Positions 9,804 through 20,030 of a stretch of 64,000 nucleotides of DNA are shown one piece after another. The notes beneath the pieces were generated by a model. It saw nothing but the letters and a program-made list of their open reading frames with translations. It did no database searches and had not been told where the DNA came from. Both the position numbers and the translations under genes were made by a program. The stretch comes from Takakia lepidozioides (taxonomy: Eukaryota > Streptophyta > Takakiopsida > Takakiales > Takakiaceae): positions 47,244,001 to 47,308,000 of the forward strand of contig CM060733.1 in assembly GCA_030704615.1 (NCBI GenBank), given 5' to 3'. The first letter of the stretch is position 1; each line of letters opens with the position of its first letter.

Positions 9804-10920
9804 TGCAGATACCACTGCCAGGTTTGGGTCAATCCTGCCATCGACATTCGGAAGGTGACATGGCGCACAATTACGCACATGGTCCTTCCAAGTTATGCCA
9901 TCCCGACCCTCCAAGACCAAGACGCCTGAAGGCAAGACCTCTCAAACCCTCAAAATAACACGTCCTGCAGTCACATCCAGGGTCGTAGGAGCAGTCTGCT
10001 GCAGATAGACATAGTCACCAGGGTTGAATCTCCGAACCCCAGGACGATAGCCCCCACCACATATGGTAGCATACCTCAACGTATCACGGTGTTGTGCAAT
10101 GGCAAGGTTCTCGAAAGCCATGGGCATGACTCTCTTGAACAACTCTGCACGCTGCTCACATGCACGTGCCCACACGTTCGGATCGTCAAGGTTAAGAACT
10201 GTAGCAGCTTCTCTGCGAATGGATGTAGGCAAATCCGGCTCTCGGCCAAAGAGAAGAAAGTATGGTGAGAAGGAGGCAAGTGATGCTTGCTTGCTGAACC
10301 TGTAGCCCATGGCTAACCAGGGTAACTGAAGGTCCCAATCTCCTAGGTGTCCCTTCTGCAAGCCATACTTGCGCAAACCCCTCTTTACTGTCTGAACAAC
10401 TCTCTCTGCCAAGCCATCGGCCTCAGGATGATCCCGAGAAGTGGTGCGGTGGTCTATCAAGGCCTTGTCACACAAAACCTGAAACTCCCCCAAGAACTCT
10501 CTCCCTTGGTCCGTGAGTACCTCAGCTGGAGCACCGAATCGGCTAAGCACACAATCCAAGAATGCATATGCAGCTCCCTCACTAGCCTTATCAGGCAATG
10601 GAACCAATTCAATCCACTTGGAGAAGTGCTCCACCATCACCAACACGTACTTGTTGTGGCGCATGGTCAGTGGCAATGGCCCTGCGAAGTCAAGACTCCA
10701 CCTGTAGCCCAATCCCATGATCGGAAGAGGGTGCAATTGTGGAGTAAGGGCGTTGAATGAAGCACGCACCCTGTCATACACCATGCACCTAGCCACAAAT
10801 TGTTGCACCTATGTGTGCATACCACGCCACCAATACTGCCCCTGCAGTAGACTATGAGTGCGTCGCACCCCAAAATGCCCCAACTCCTCATGGGCATGCC
10901 GCACTAACCGTGCCCGCTGT
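9651..10920 (-). CDS. TE1 integrase with C-terminal PHD finger
   Basis: The zinc-binding N-terminus begins in the preceding frame (RLVRHAHEELGHFGVRRTHS). It should finish CxxC, but TE1 reads CMVYDRV, losing one cysteine, and an in-frame TAG sits just before it (about 10806). The catalytic core shows SLDFAGPLP (first Asp), LTDQGREFLG (second Asp) and HPEADGLAERVVQ (Glu). The C-terminal part reads GDYVYLQQTAPTTLDVTAGR. After a further break near 9940 the chain continues PSGVLVLEGRDG and ends in a PHD finger. Integrase joins the cDNA to host DNA; the PHD replaces the chromodomain seen in many plant Ty3/gypsy elements. Confidence 0.88.
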
Positions 10921-12605
10921 GTTGGGTGAGGCACAATCCTCACTCGACCATCCTCCCACACTCGGAGCAGGTGTATCCCCTCCCACTTGAACCTCTTGGC
11001 TCGTTGTAGGATCCGATCCCTCTCCTTGGCAGTCACAGTGGCTGCAGTGTCTCCAGTGCGGAGGTAGTCCAACACAACTGAATCCTCATGTATATCTTTG
11101 GCGCCACCTTGCTCATTGCTGGCCTCAGGGTCCTCAGACACTTGATCTACTGTCATCCATGTTGCAGGTCCAACCTGGCCTTCCGCTGCCAAGATACACA
11201 GAAATGCAGATGCATGCCATTCGGGCACCATCTCCTCGTCCGTCTCACCATGCCACCGAGCTCCAGTGTCATCCTGCTGGCTCGTGCATGGATTGCGACT
11301 CAACCCATCTGCATTGTGATTGACTAAACCCGGTCGATGCACCACCTGAAAGTCATACTCTTGAAGGATGAGTGCCCACCGTGCAAGCTTCCCCGTAAGC
11401 TTGTCTGACTCCATCAACCACTTGAGTGGTTGGTGATCCGTGACAAGGGTGAAGAGATTGTCGTATAAATAGCACCTGAAGTGTGCCACGGCCCACACTG
11501 CAGCTAAGCATTCTCTCTCATATGAGCTATACTTAGACTCTGCAGCATTGTTCGAGCGGCTAGCATAAGCCACTACGAACTCTCTTCCCTCATCATCCAC
11601 CTGTGTGAGCACCGCTCCAAGCCCCAGCATGCTCCAATCTGTATGCAGCTGAAAAGGACGCCCCCTGATAGGTCGTCTCAAGATGGGCGCCGAGGTCAAC
11701 CTCACCTTGAGCTCTTGAAAAGCTTGTTCTTGCTCACCTTCCCACTGCCACTCCTGGTCCACCTTGGTCAGCTTGGTTAGAGTCTTTGCAATGGCACTAA
11801 ATCCCTTAACAAACCGTCTGTAATAGTTTGCTAACCCCATGAAAGCTCGAACTCGGCTCACATCCGTGGGGCGTGGAACCTGTGCAATGGACTCTACCTT
11901 AGTCTGCTGTACCCCCAATCCTCCAGGATATATCATGTGACCCAGATACTCAATCTGGTTGTGGAAAAACTTGCACTTGCCCGGATGTAACTTCAATCCG
12001 TGCGTCCTCAAGCACTCAAATACCCCCTGAAGGTGTCTTTCATGCTCCTCCACCGTAGCACTAAAGATGATGATGTCATCTATGTAGCACCGAGCAAACT
12101 CCACCCCTGCTAGAATCCTGTCCATGACTCTTTGAAACTCAGCGGGAGCGTTTTTAAGCCCAAATGGTAAGAACTGCCATTGGTATAGGCAATCCTTCCC
12201 GTGCTCATTGATCCCCCAGAATGCCGTCTTTTGCTTAGAGACATCCTTCTTGGCTGGCATCACTGTGGCTGAAGCATACTCTCCACCAGAGAGCTCCACC
12301 AAACCTGCCTCCCAAAGATCCTGAGTTCTCATCTGAATCAAGGACCTCTCCATGTCACTGTATCTATAGGGTCTCCGAAAGATTGGCGTGTCAGTGGCCA
12401 ATTCAATGCGAATCTCTTGACCCTTCAGTGCTCCCAAGTCTTTCAAACTGAAGGCAAAGCAATTCCTATAAGCCCTCAGGAACCGCCGTATACGTTGTCT
12501 CTCTCCTCCGGTGACAATGGGTCCAATGTCAGGCTCCCAATTGTCCTCTGTAACTGCAACCTTAAGTCCAGTGGGCTTAGAGGTAGAGGACGCGTCCCGT
12601 GGTTG
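10809..12605 (-). CDS. TE1 reverse transcriptase and RNase H
   Basis: The frame is open from just after the UAG at 12606 to a TAG near 10809. It reads QPRDASSTSKPTGLKVAVTE, then the RT entry KDLGALKGQEIRIELATDTP. The RT keeps FGLKNAPAEFQRVMDRI and the catalytic CYIDDIIIFS, the thumb FMGLANYYRRFVKGFS, and RNase H features (FQLHTDWSMLGLGAVLTQ, SSYERECLAAVWAV, VTDHQPLKWL). Compared with TE2, about 57 residues after VMPAKKD are missing in frame. This removes the MCGDY box and the LDLRSGYHQ block with the first catalytic aspartate, so TE1 cannot make active RT. A spacer after RNase H leads to the integrase zinc domain. Confidence 0.9.
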   Translation of the reverse strand, partial: QPRDASSTSKPTGLKVAVTEDNWEPDIGPIVTGGERQRIRRFLRAYRNCFAFSLKDLGALKGQEIRIELATDTPIFRRPYRYSDMERSLIQMRTQDLWEAGLVELSGGEYASATVMPAKKDVSKQKTAFWGINEHGKDCLYQWQFLPFGLKNAPAEFQRVMDRILAGVEFARCYIDDIIIFSATVEEHERHLQGVFECLRTHGLKLHPGKCKFFHNQIEYLGHMIYPGGLGVQQTKVESIAQVPRPTDVSRVRAFMGLANYYRRFVKGFSAIAKTLTKLTKVDQEWQWEGEQEQAFQELKVRLTSAPILRRPIRGRPFQLHTDWSMLGLGAVLTQVDDEGREFVVAYASRSNNAAESKYSSYERECLAAVWAVAHFRCYLYDNLFTLVTDHQPLKWLMESDKLTGKLARWALILQEYDFQVVHRPGLVNHNADGLSRNPCTSQQDDTGARWHGETDEEMVPEWHASAFLCILAAEGQVGPATWMTVDQVSEDPEASNEQGGAKDIHEDSVVLDYLRTGDTAATVTAKERDRILQRAKRFKWEGIHLLRVWEDGRVRIVPHPTQRARLVRHAHEELGHFGVRRTHSLLQGQYWWRGMHT

Positions 12606-12608
12606 CTA
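12600..12608 (-). promoter_or_regulatory. Candidate UAG readthrough signal, TE1
   Basis: Sense codons read GCA GCA TAG CAA CCA CGG. The methyltransferase frame ends AQEVAA-stop and the RT frame continues in phase as QPRD. TAG CAA CCA satisfies the UAG-CARYYA consensus for leaky termination described in tobamovirus-type readthrough. The identical nonamer is at the same place in TE2. Readthrough itself is inferred. Confidence 0.6.
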
Positions 12609-13870
12609 TGCTGCAACCTCTTGAGCAGTACTCCATTCCTGCTCAGTCAATGACAAGGCCTCATCCTGCCCCATCATCTCATCATTGAGAACCTCCTCCT
12701 CCCGAGAAGAATCCCCAACCTCATCCATCACAGCTGCCTTGGCTGCCAACTCCCTCTGAACCTCGAGTACCTCCCACGTGTGCCATGGATGTCTACACCC
12801 TGTGGTCCTCACCGGCTCGCCCCCACTCGCTGCCTGTACCGTCTCGGTAGGCAGAGAGACCGTCAAGGGAAGTGCACTCCGCACTCTACGTTGCTCAACC
12901 ATAGCCAAGCTGATAATCCAGGTCAAGCAATTGAGATCCATTGCTTGCCCCAACACCTGACGACGTGATGCCTCAGAAAGAGAAGGCACCGCCGTGGTCC
13001 CAGTGGAAAACCCCATAGCCCGCTCTCGCTCGTCGGCATTAGGCTCCACTAACTGTTGCATCTGAGCATCCCACAGGAGGCCAGGTCCACCATCCCGAAA
13101 AGCATGGGATCCTGGGAAGCTGAGCAGTGTAGGTAATGCTGCTCATGGTTGACCCACCCTGTTGACCACTGCCAAAGGCGAATGGTCATCGTGTCTCACA
13201 CGTTGAGACTGCCTCCCTGTGTCCAAAATGCTGTCCACTATGAGGTGTGTTGGCCGCTGCACCCCATCAAATGCATGCTTGAGCAGTGCGGGTGGCATTA
13301 AGTTAATCCACCATAGCCGTGGACGATGAGCCCGTGATCCCACTGCAGCTGCATCCAGCAGCACTGCTGACCCAAGCCACGACCGGACTTGATGCACACT
13401 GGCCATCACCCTGGCCCGAGAATCGCCCATCAGTGGCACATTCTCCAAGATGTATGCTGGTGATACAGCTTGATGAAGCTGCAAGTGGCACAAAATCCGC
13501 ACCATCTCCCAAAACAGACATGTCCTCGAGTCTCGCAATTCATTGTCATGCCCGGCTGATGAATGCCCTTGGCAGGGCCAACCTGCCACTACCAGATCAA
13601 TGGAGCCAACCTGCTCCAAATCGGCGCCCCAGCAACAAAATGTCTGCTGGCAAGGCTTATTGGTATCCACGAACTGCAGACACTGGCAACAAAGCAGGGT
13701 ACTGCTGTACCAACTGAGCAACATGGCGCAGTGAGACGCGTCGTGCAGTCTCATCCCTCTCCACATACAGGTAATGCCTTACCCGCACAAGTAACGCCTT
13801 ACCCGCACACCTGCCTGTAGCACAGCAGCCAATCCGGTGCTGATCCCGCCAAACAAGTCCAGAAGGCAAA
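12609..13870 (-). pseudogene. TE1 DNMT3-like cytosine-5 DNA methyltransferase
   Basis: Motifs of a C5-methyltransferase appear in order: motif I CLLDLFGGISTGLAAVLQAG, motif IV DLVVAGWPCQGHSS (catalytic Cys), motif VI YILENVPLMGD, motif VIII SRAHRPRLWW (compare HRARYFW in DNMT3), and motifs IX/X ERERAMGF, SLSEASRRQVLGQAMDLN. The first motifs are continuous with the protease-linker frame. The gene is broken by a 20-bp tandem duplication at about 13773-13812, a TAA at about 13655, a two-base loss near 13628 and a TGA at 13143. The TRD and C-terminal part (13061 to 12609) are open to the UAG. The enzyme would transfer a methyl group from SAM to cytosine in DNA. Confidence 0.88.
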
Positions 13871-14666
13871 TGCCTTCATCCGGATACTGCCACACAATAG
13901 GTGTGGTATCCAATGGTGACAACTGAGGTGGTCCTGGTGCAATACCCGCATTCTCCTCCTCTCCTGACGGTACAAAAGCCTCTACCCAGGCTTGTTGCAC
14001 CCGTCGATCAGCAACCTGCTGCAAATCCTTGCTTGTACCCCACAATGGAGTGTGAGCAACCATGGCAGGCAACTCCGCCATACCATGCATGTCATCCTGC
14101 TCTGCTGGAGGTGGCACATCTTCTGCATGGGCATTGCCTTCCAGCAACTCTCCAGGCCAACTAACTGCAGCTGTAAAGGCGGCTAGTGTTGGCATCTTGC
14201 CCCGTTGGGCAGCCGCAATACCCCCAATGAATGTCACAGGGAGCTGTGCACGACGACCATCCCCTGACTGCCATCCAGGCCTGTAGAATGCTGACTCCTC
14301 CCAAAAGTCCAGGGTGAAGCCCATGGGGTATAACTCTGCCCCACCAACGAGGACATCGTAAGAGACCGCGTTTGTCACAATGGCCTTGGCTCGCATGACT
14401 GAGCCATCGATAGGATGATCCGGCTGCAGTCTAATGGCCAACTGATGCCGTGTCATGCCCCGAGCCTGCTCTGATCCTCCCAGAGATGTCTGTATCTGGA
14501 AAGGACAAGGCTCCATATCCGCCTCCATGAGGCCCAAACCTGCAATAGCAGCTCTGCCCAACATCAGTGGCTGAGCTCCCGAGTCCAACAAGACCCGCAA
14601 TGGCCGGTACTTCTTGTCTGCCTTCCAGTAACTCCGCAGAAGATGAAGTGACCTCCCCACTCTCAC
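13871..14666 (-). CDS. TE1 retropepsin-like protease and linker
   Basis: YRPLRVLLDSGAQPLMLGRA contains the aspartic protease active site DSGA, followed by ALAGLG-type and VLVGGAELYPMGF segments of the pepsin-like fold. A long linker (LWGTSKDLQQVADRRVQQAW) leads directly into methyltransferase motif I without a stop in TE1. A frameshift near 14660 separates it from the Gag tail, where TE2 has about 80 more residues. The protease would cleave the polyprotein. Confidence 0.8.
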
Positions 14667-14794
14667 AGAGTGTTGCTGCTAGTCTAAACACTGCAGCTGG
14701 TCTTACCCCCAGCGTCGCAATCATGGTTGCCAAGAACAGTGGGGCTTGACACACAGAGGCAAGGCTGCCAACAACAGTGGGCTACACGAGGTGG

Positions 14795-16608
14795 CTAATG
14801 GCAAGAAACCTCCGCCTCGGTAACAGTCGGGCGAGAACTAGGTGCCATGGATGGCGTTGACACTGTCTCCGCCAAGGTGAATGACTGAGGCAGCCTCGCC
14901 TGATGGCTTGCCTCCCCACGTTGTGGATCCAACTCCACCTCTGTACCTCGTGGTTCAGGAACTCGTGCTGCTCCTCGAATCACGGCTGCAGCAGACTCCA
15001 CCTGCTCTAGTGGTAGTGCTGCTCCGCACATGAATCCCATGCCTCCATATCTCCTCCCTCGGGAGCAGGAGGTGGACCATCCCGCCTGGGAGCCGGTACC
15101 GCCTGAGCTATAGCCATTGCAGCGAGCCTCTGCTCTAGCTGCTGAAGCCGGTTGGCCATGCCTTGGTCAACACCCTGACCTCCGCGTCCGTGGCCATGTT
15201 GAGCTTGCCCTTGGCCTGCACCTCGTGCCCGACCACCTTGTCCTCTCTGGGCTGGTCCACCTCGCCCCCGGCCACCATTGTTCCCTTGGAACTGGCCTGG
15301 GCGCAACTCAGGATGCAAGTCATAACACTGGGCATCTCCATGCCCATACTTGCCACAATGCCCACACCGCAACTGTGTAGGCTGTGTTTGTGCCGGCCTT
15401 TTGCCACTCTCTGGGCAATCTCTCTTGACATGGGGTCCTCCACATGTCCAACATATCACCCCTGGTTGCTGTTGGCCTGCAAAAGATGCCACGGGCCTTT
15501 GCACCTGAGGTCCCCTGTAAGCTCCATGGAACTTGGGTTGGGAAACCTTGCCCCCCTGACCACGCTGTTGGGCAGTCCCTTGTGCCTGTGGGCTGGCAGC
15601 TGCTCCTCGTGCAGGCATGTCCTTGCCAAACCCAATGGTAATAACTCGCTCCTCCACCATGTTGAGCTCAATCCGCTCAGCCAGCAGAAACACATCTGCT
15701 AATGTGGGTTGGGCTGCTTGTAACAGGGTTGCATCCCGCACCCTTCTCCTGAGCTCCTTGTCCAAAATTCCATACCAGAACTGGATTGCCTGAGCTTCAG
15801 TAACCCCTTGGGTCACACTTATCAAGCGCCTCATACGAGTGTAGGCCTCTCGCAAGCTCTCACTGGGTTTGCGCTGGAAGTCTTACAAACTTCGCAGCTT
15901 CTCTGTCCGTACACCTTGGTAGTTCCTCCGCAACTCCCGGAAGAACTCCACCACCGGGTTGAATCTAGGCACATGTGTTGTAGTCGTGGCAGGAGGAGTA
16001 GTAGCACCTTTTGAACTGGTACCACCTGCAGAAGTACCGGCACTACTTGTTCCACTACTAGTGCTGGTAGTGGGAGATATTGGTACTGATGCAGCTACTG
16101 GTCGCATCGTGCCTCGAGTAATGGAGACGTAGTCAGGTGACCAATACATCCTCCACTCCTCAATCTCTGCTTCATGTCCTCGCCTGAACTCGTGGTAATC
16201 GTCCATAGGTGGGCCTTCCAAACGCTGGAACAGTCCCTTCCACGCCATGAATGGGATGAATAGCTGTGGATTGCGCATCTGCTGCAAATCACACCAGCTG
16301 TCGAACTCCTGGATAAAGTCATCCAACTCGATTGTGCCCACAGCTCCAGAGTACCTACGAGGCCCCTTGGTAGCTCCATACATCTCCTCCATGTCGTCCC
16401 ACAACAATGGCGAATGAAACTGCACACCTGTTGATGAAGCCTCCGAGTCTGTGTCTGACTCTACAGTAGTTGAGGGTGGCGGTGAAGGTGGTCTGAACCG
16501 AATACCTCGTCTTGTGAACCCACTCTCACTGTTACTGCTTGTAGCTGTACTCCCCTCAAAACCCTTGGGTAACTCCGTAATGACACTCACAATGTGCACC
16601 TCCTCCAC
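14795..16608 (-). pseudogene. TE1 Gag with two zinc knuckles (broken)
   Basis: Starts MEEVHIVSVITELPKGFEGS. The capsid-like core runs FNPVVEFFRELRRNYQGVRT, RMRRLISVTQGVTEAQAIQF, WYGILDKELRRRVRDATLLQ and ADVFLLAERIELNMVEE. Two knuckles follow: CWTCGGPHVKRDC (CX2CX3HX4C, one residue short of the norm) and CGHCGKYGHGDAQC (CX2CX4HX4C), then a Gly/Arg/Gln-rich RNA-binding stretch. A TAA at about 15884 interrupts the core where TE2 reads CAA, a C-to-T change. The frame shifts again near 15020 before MGFMCGAALPLEQ. Gag packages the RNA in virus-like particles. Confidence 0.88.
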
Positions 16609-16619
16609 GTGACACTATA

Positions 16620-17090
16620 AGGCTCTAGTACTAATCTAATAGTGACACGGGTGGGCACCTGTTGCAGTCTAAGGGTCATATCCCAATGGCTCAGGGCACC
16701 TGCACCTGCATCCACCGCAAGAACTCCTATGGTTGGCTGGTCATCAACCCAGCCTCACCATAGAAGAAACACTGGTGGTCTTGCTGGTCATCACTCCAGC
16801 CTCACCACCGACAGCATACTCTAGGATTGACCGGTGATCAAATCCGGCCTAATCCCTATGAAAGCAAGCGCCCACACAAAACCAACATGGCGCACAGTCA
16901 AGCATGCAGGTGTTGGGGGGATCCAAACACAAGAAATCAAAACATCAACACCCCCACACCAAAATCCAGCTGCAATGCTGATCCTGCAGAATATCCTAGC
17001 CCAAAACCCCGGACTGACTGGCCTCCACCAAGAGAGGCTTTGGCAACTACGAGTACAAGGTAATGAAAATAGTACAAAGATGGAGGGGAA
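16620..17090 (-). other. TE1 leader block conserved with TE2
   Basis: Non-coding sequence between Gag and the upstream ORF. It matches TE2 30,620-31,100 over most of its length (shared blocks include CACCTGCATCCACCGCAAG, GGTGATCAAATCCGG and AGTCAAGCATGCAGGTGT). Conservation of an untranslated stretch this long suggests a packaging or translation leader. No tRNA primer-binding site could be recognised, because the 5' LTR boundary is rearranged in TE1 and absent in TE2. Confidence 0.6.
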
Positions 17091-17126
17091 GAATAGAAGC
17101 CCGCCCAAGCAAGATCTAATCCTGAT

Positions 17127-17876
17127 CTATGCTATCAACTTCCAGACTTCTCTCAAAGTGCCTCGCTCTGCTTGATGGTAAGGTGTAGGAGGTATATCTA
17201 TGTCCAGAAACCTGCCACTAACCTTGTCCCAAGCTACAGTAGCTCGCTCTAACCAACCCTCCTCCTCTTTCTGCCAGGTAGAGACAAAGCAACACTCTGC
17301 TATCTCCCGCTCACTGAACACTTAAGAAAGCAAAGGTAGGGTCTGATAGTTTCTCAACTCGAAAGCTTTGAGACGGTTGCGGGTGTCCTCATTGCGAATG
17401 ACTGCATCTCCTTCAAATAGAACAAACTTGTCCTCGCTAATGAACCCCCGCTTGTGGTTGCCTTGTGCAGAGCGTGTCCGGCTGCAACGCTGTCTGATTG
17501 CACAAACTTGTGTAGCTCCTGCTCCTCTGCTCCAGTACACCACAGCCTTGTGGCTGAACACCTTGGTCCCCGGGGCTGTCTTTGGCTGTGTTCCAAGCCT
17601 AGCTTTCACCCACTTTGGTATTTCACTTACAGCTGCAGAACTGCTGGCTCCAACAGAGTTCTGACTGTCCAAAGCGATATTGAGGCCCTCAACGCCAACT
17701 ACAGCAGTCTGTTGTCTACTGCCAATGCCTGACTCCCAGTATGCAATCAACTCGTCCAACTGTTCTCCACTCAAATCAGTCTGAGTTCCTTGGGAAACAT
17801 AAATCTTGTCCCCTTGTGTGCACAGACTAAGAGAAGAGACCTGCCCTTCAATTACGTCCTCATTTCCCCCAGCCAT
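17127..17876 (-). CDS. TE1 upstream ORF of unknown function
   Basis: A frame of 184 residues begins MAGGNEDVIEGQVSSLSLCT and ends NYQTLPLLS at a stop near 17322. It is followed in frame by MFSEREIAECCFVSTWQKEE and more residues down to 17127, so a 249-residue protein with one internal stop is likely. It has an acidic N-terminus, a basic middle (QRCSRTRSAQGNHKRG), and an aromatic segment SHKAVVYWSRGAG. No domain is recognised. TE2 has no counterpart at this position, so it is either an acquired sequence or was lost in TE2. Confidence 0.5.
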
Positions 17877-18354
17877 ACAAGGAGGACATCCACAGATTTG
17901 TCTCTCAAATAGACCAGAATTGGTTCTAGAAACAGAATTGTGGATCTTTCACGACACACTCACACTCTAAAAATTCCATAGATTTTTAGCAGAGTCCCAA
18001 AAACAGAAACTAGATAGGTAGATTTCCCCTTTCTGCAGCTATCCCCTCAAAAACTGAGTCAAACGGAGCTCATTTGACAAAGATATGACCAACCAGGCTC
18101 TTTAAACATTTAAATTAGATCAAAAAGGCCCTTTTTTTTTTTTTAACACCAAAATGTTTTTGCCATTACAACCTGTTCCCAGGTTATCTATGGGTTCCCA
18201 AGGCCGTTCCCTTTCAGGCTTCTCCAGGCACCAAGAGCTCATTAACTCCAAAACTCGACCTCAGTTGGGTGGGGTATCACACCCTGGAGGCGATTTGCTT
18301 TTCTCTGCGCGTGGGCCTACCTCCTCGAGCTTTCAGGACGGCAAGGCAGCAGCC

Positions 18355-18465
18355 ATGTTTACAGCACGCAGGAAGATTCAGAAGGAGAAGGGGCTCGAGC
18401 CTGATGAGTTTGAAGAGGCTGTAGCCCAGGCCTTATTCGACCTAGAGACTACAAACCAGGAATTG
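18355..18465 (+). pseudogene. RPS7: 5' fragment of ribosomal protein S7 (eS7) gene inside TE1
   Basis: [20 protein letters not shown], then [15 protein letters not shown], matches the first 37 residues of eukaryotic 40S protein S7 closely, including the initiator methionine. Upstream is a pyrimidine-rich stretch TTTTCTCTGC typical of ribosomal protein gene starts. Homology stops abruptly after NQEL, where S7 should continue SDLKDLYIN; the following frame is unrelated. It lies antisense to TE1, between its upstream ORF and its 5' LTR. It is a truncated capture or rearrangement product, not a working gene. Confidence 0.85.
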
Positions 18466-18483
18466 GGGCGATTTCAAGAGCAG

Positions 18484-20030
18484 ATGCACTGCGCAACACC
18501 TTCATGGCTTATGGACAGGCGGCCTGCTGTAATGTGGCCGTCTTTGCATAGAATCCAAGGCCAAGACCAGCTTGAAGTTCCATCAACTTGGTCTAATTCG
18601 CATCTCTCGTCAGCGATTATTGTTGGCTTACAATGGTTTCCGCCTTCCTGTTACTGCTCGTGTTTCTTCAGTGTGCAATTTACAGGTCAGGGATCAGCGA
18701 CAACAGGCACCAGATTGCCCCGTCACCACCCCCACAAGGCACAGACAACTTCACTGCCAAGAAAAAGAAAGTGAACCATGCTCAACATGCAGACCCAAGG
18801 CCTGGGTCCATCTGCATCAGCTCCAGTATAAGAGAGACAATCATACAGTTATCAAGTCTCTACAGGGATTTGCGATTGCCTCAGTAAAGTGGAACTCAAT
18901 CTGCAGCCTCCTTCCGCCGCCTCTCCATCAACCCTTGGAGGCTCTCGTCCGCTGGCCTCATCCGTCAGCATTGCTTCTCCTGCTACGAGTCTTCGCATTT
19001 CCTCCCCTGCTCGCCTGTGCAGAAGTAAGTACCCTTGACGCCGAAATGACAGTAGAGGCAAGTGATCAGTTGGGAGTGTTCAAATGATGAGACAAGTAGA
19101 GCTGGAGCTCCCTTGACCTGTATCGCCACAATCTTGGACTCGGGCAGTGTGCTGAGTTGAAAGTTGGGTTGTGAACCACCATTCGACTTTCCACCAGTTT
19201 CCACCTCAAAATGGTGGAACCAAGGTGCAAGGCAGCAACAGCTACTTGGCTTTGTACAAACCTGAAGCACTTAAAAAAAAAAACGACTTTGCACCTTGCA
19301 CTCCCCGAAATCAACAATGCCCCCAACAACCCTTTTTGTCAGAAAGTTGGTTGCTTATGCAGATAATCGACCAGGTGAAAGCAGCTTTCCCAGCCACAGT
19401 CACAAGTAGCATGAAGATTTGTGAGACTCCTGGTTTTGCAGTGTTGATGATATGCCAGCAATGGGCTCCCCGTTCTCCACCGCTTTGCTGCTAGGCTTTC
19501 TCTCTCGGGCCTGCACCTTCAACCAGCTCGCTGCGCCGTGCTCTACCTGCCGGCGCTACATTTACTGGAGGGAGCGGATTTACAGCTCCTCCTTCAACTG
19601 GCTCCGCTACACCAGCTCCACCTGCTCTTCCGCTGCCTTTCCTGACTGCTTCTGGTCTGTCCTGGTTTGAATTTAACACTGGTCTGTGCACATCGAACTA
19701 AGGCGAGCAGCCCGGCCATCTCCAGGCACGGAAGTTCTACCCATCTGCTCGATCACAGGCTCCTCCTTTAAGTCTCGCACTTGGTCATTTTCCCAACGGC
19801 CAATCGCTGCTACTCCACGATGTCTCCTCACCGACCAAAACGAAGGCTGCTTCCATGCAGTGTAGCTCCATCATGCCCGGCGGCCTCATGCCAGAACCAA
19901 TGCTGATCGAAACCTGCATATTTTGTTTTTTTTTTTTTTTTTTTTAAGCTTCTAAAACTAAGCACTACTTACACACAGGTAATCGTACAAGTGCTAATTC
20001 TCAACTCCTACCTTGCACTCACAGGTAAGA
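18484..20030. other. TE1 5' region of unclear origin
   Basis: No recognisable gene. It holds A and T homopolymers (about 19271, and a 20-plus T run at 19924-19945), serine/proline-rich open stretches on both strands without homology, and no LTR sequence. On the minus strand the T run reads as a poly(A) tract. The block sits between the RPS7 fragment and the rearranged LTR, and probably came with the same event. Confidence 0.4.

Noticed and set aside
15163-15702. Plus-strand open frame across TE1 Gag (also 10,347-10,760 and 28,746-29,411)
   Set aside because: Each lies opposite a conserved Gag, integrase or protease region, and its residues show no family resemblance. They are shadows of the minus-strand genes.
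18355-18774. Working RPS7 gene
   Set aside because: Only 37 codons match; the following codons are unrelated and no further S7 exon is present on the plus strand.
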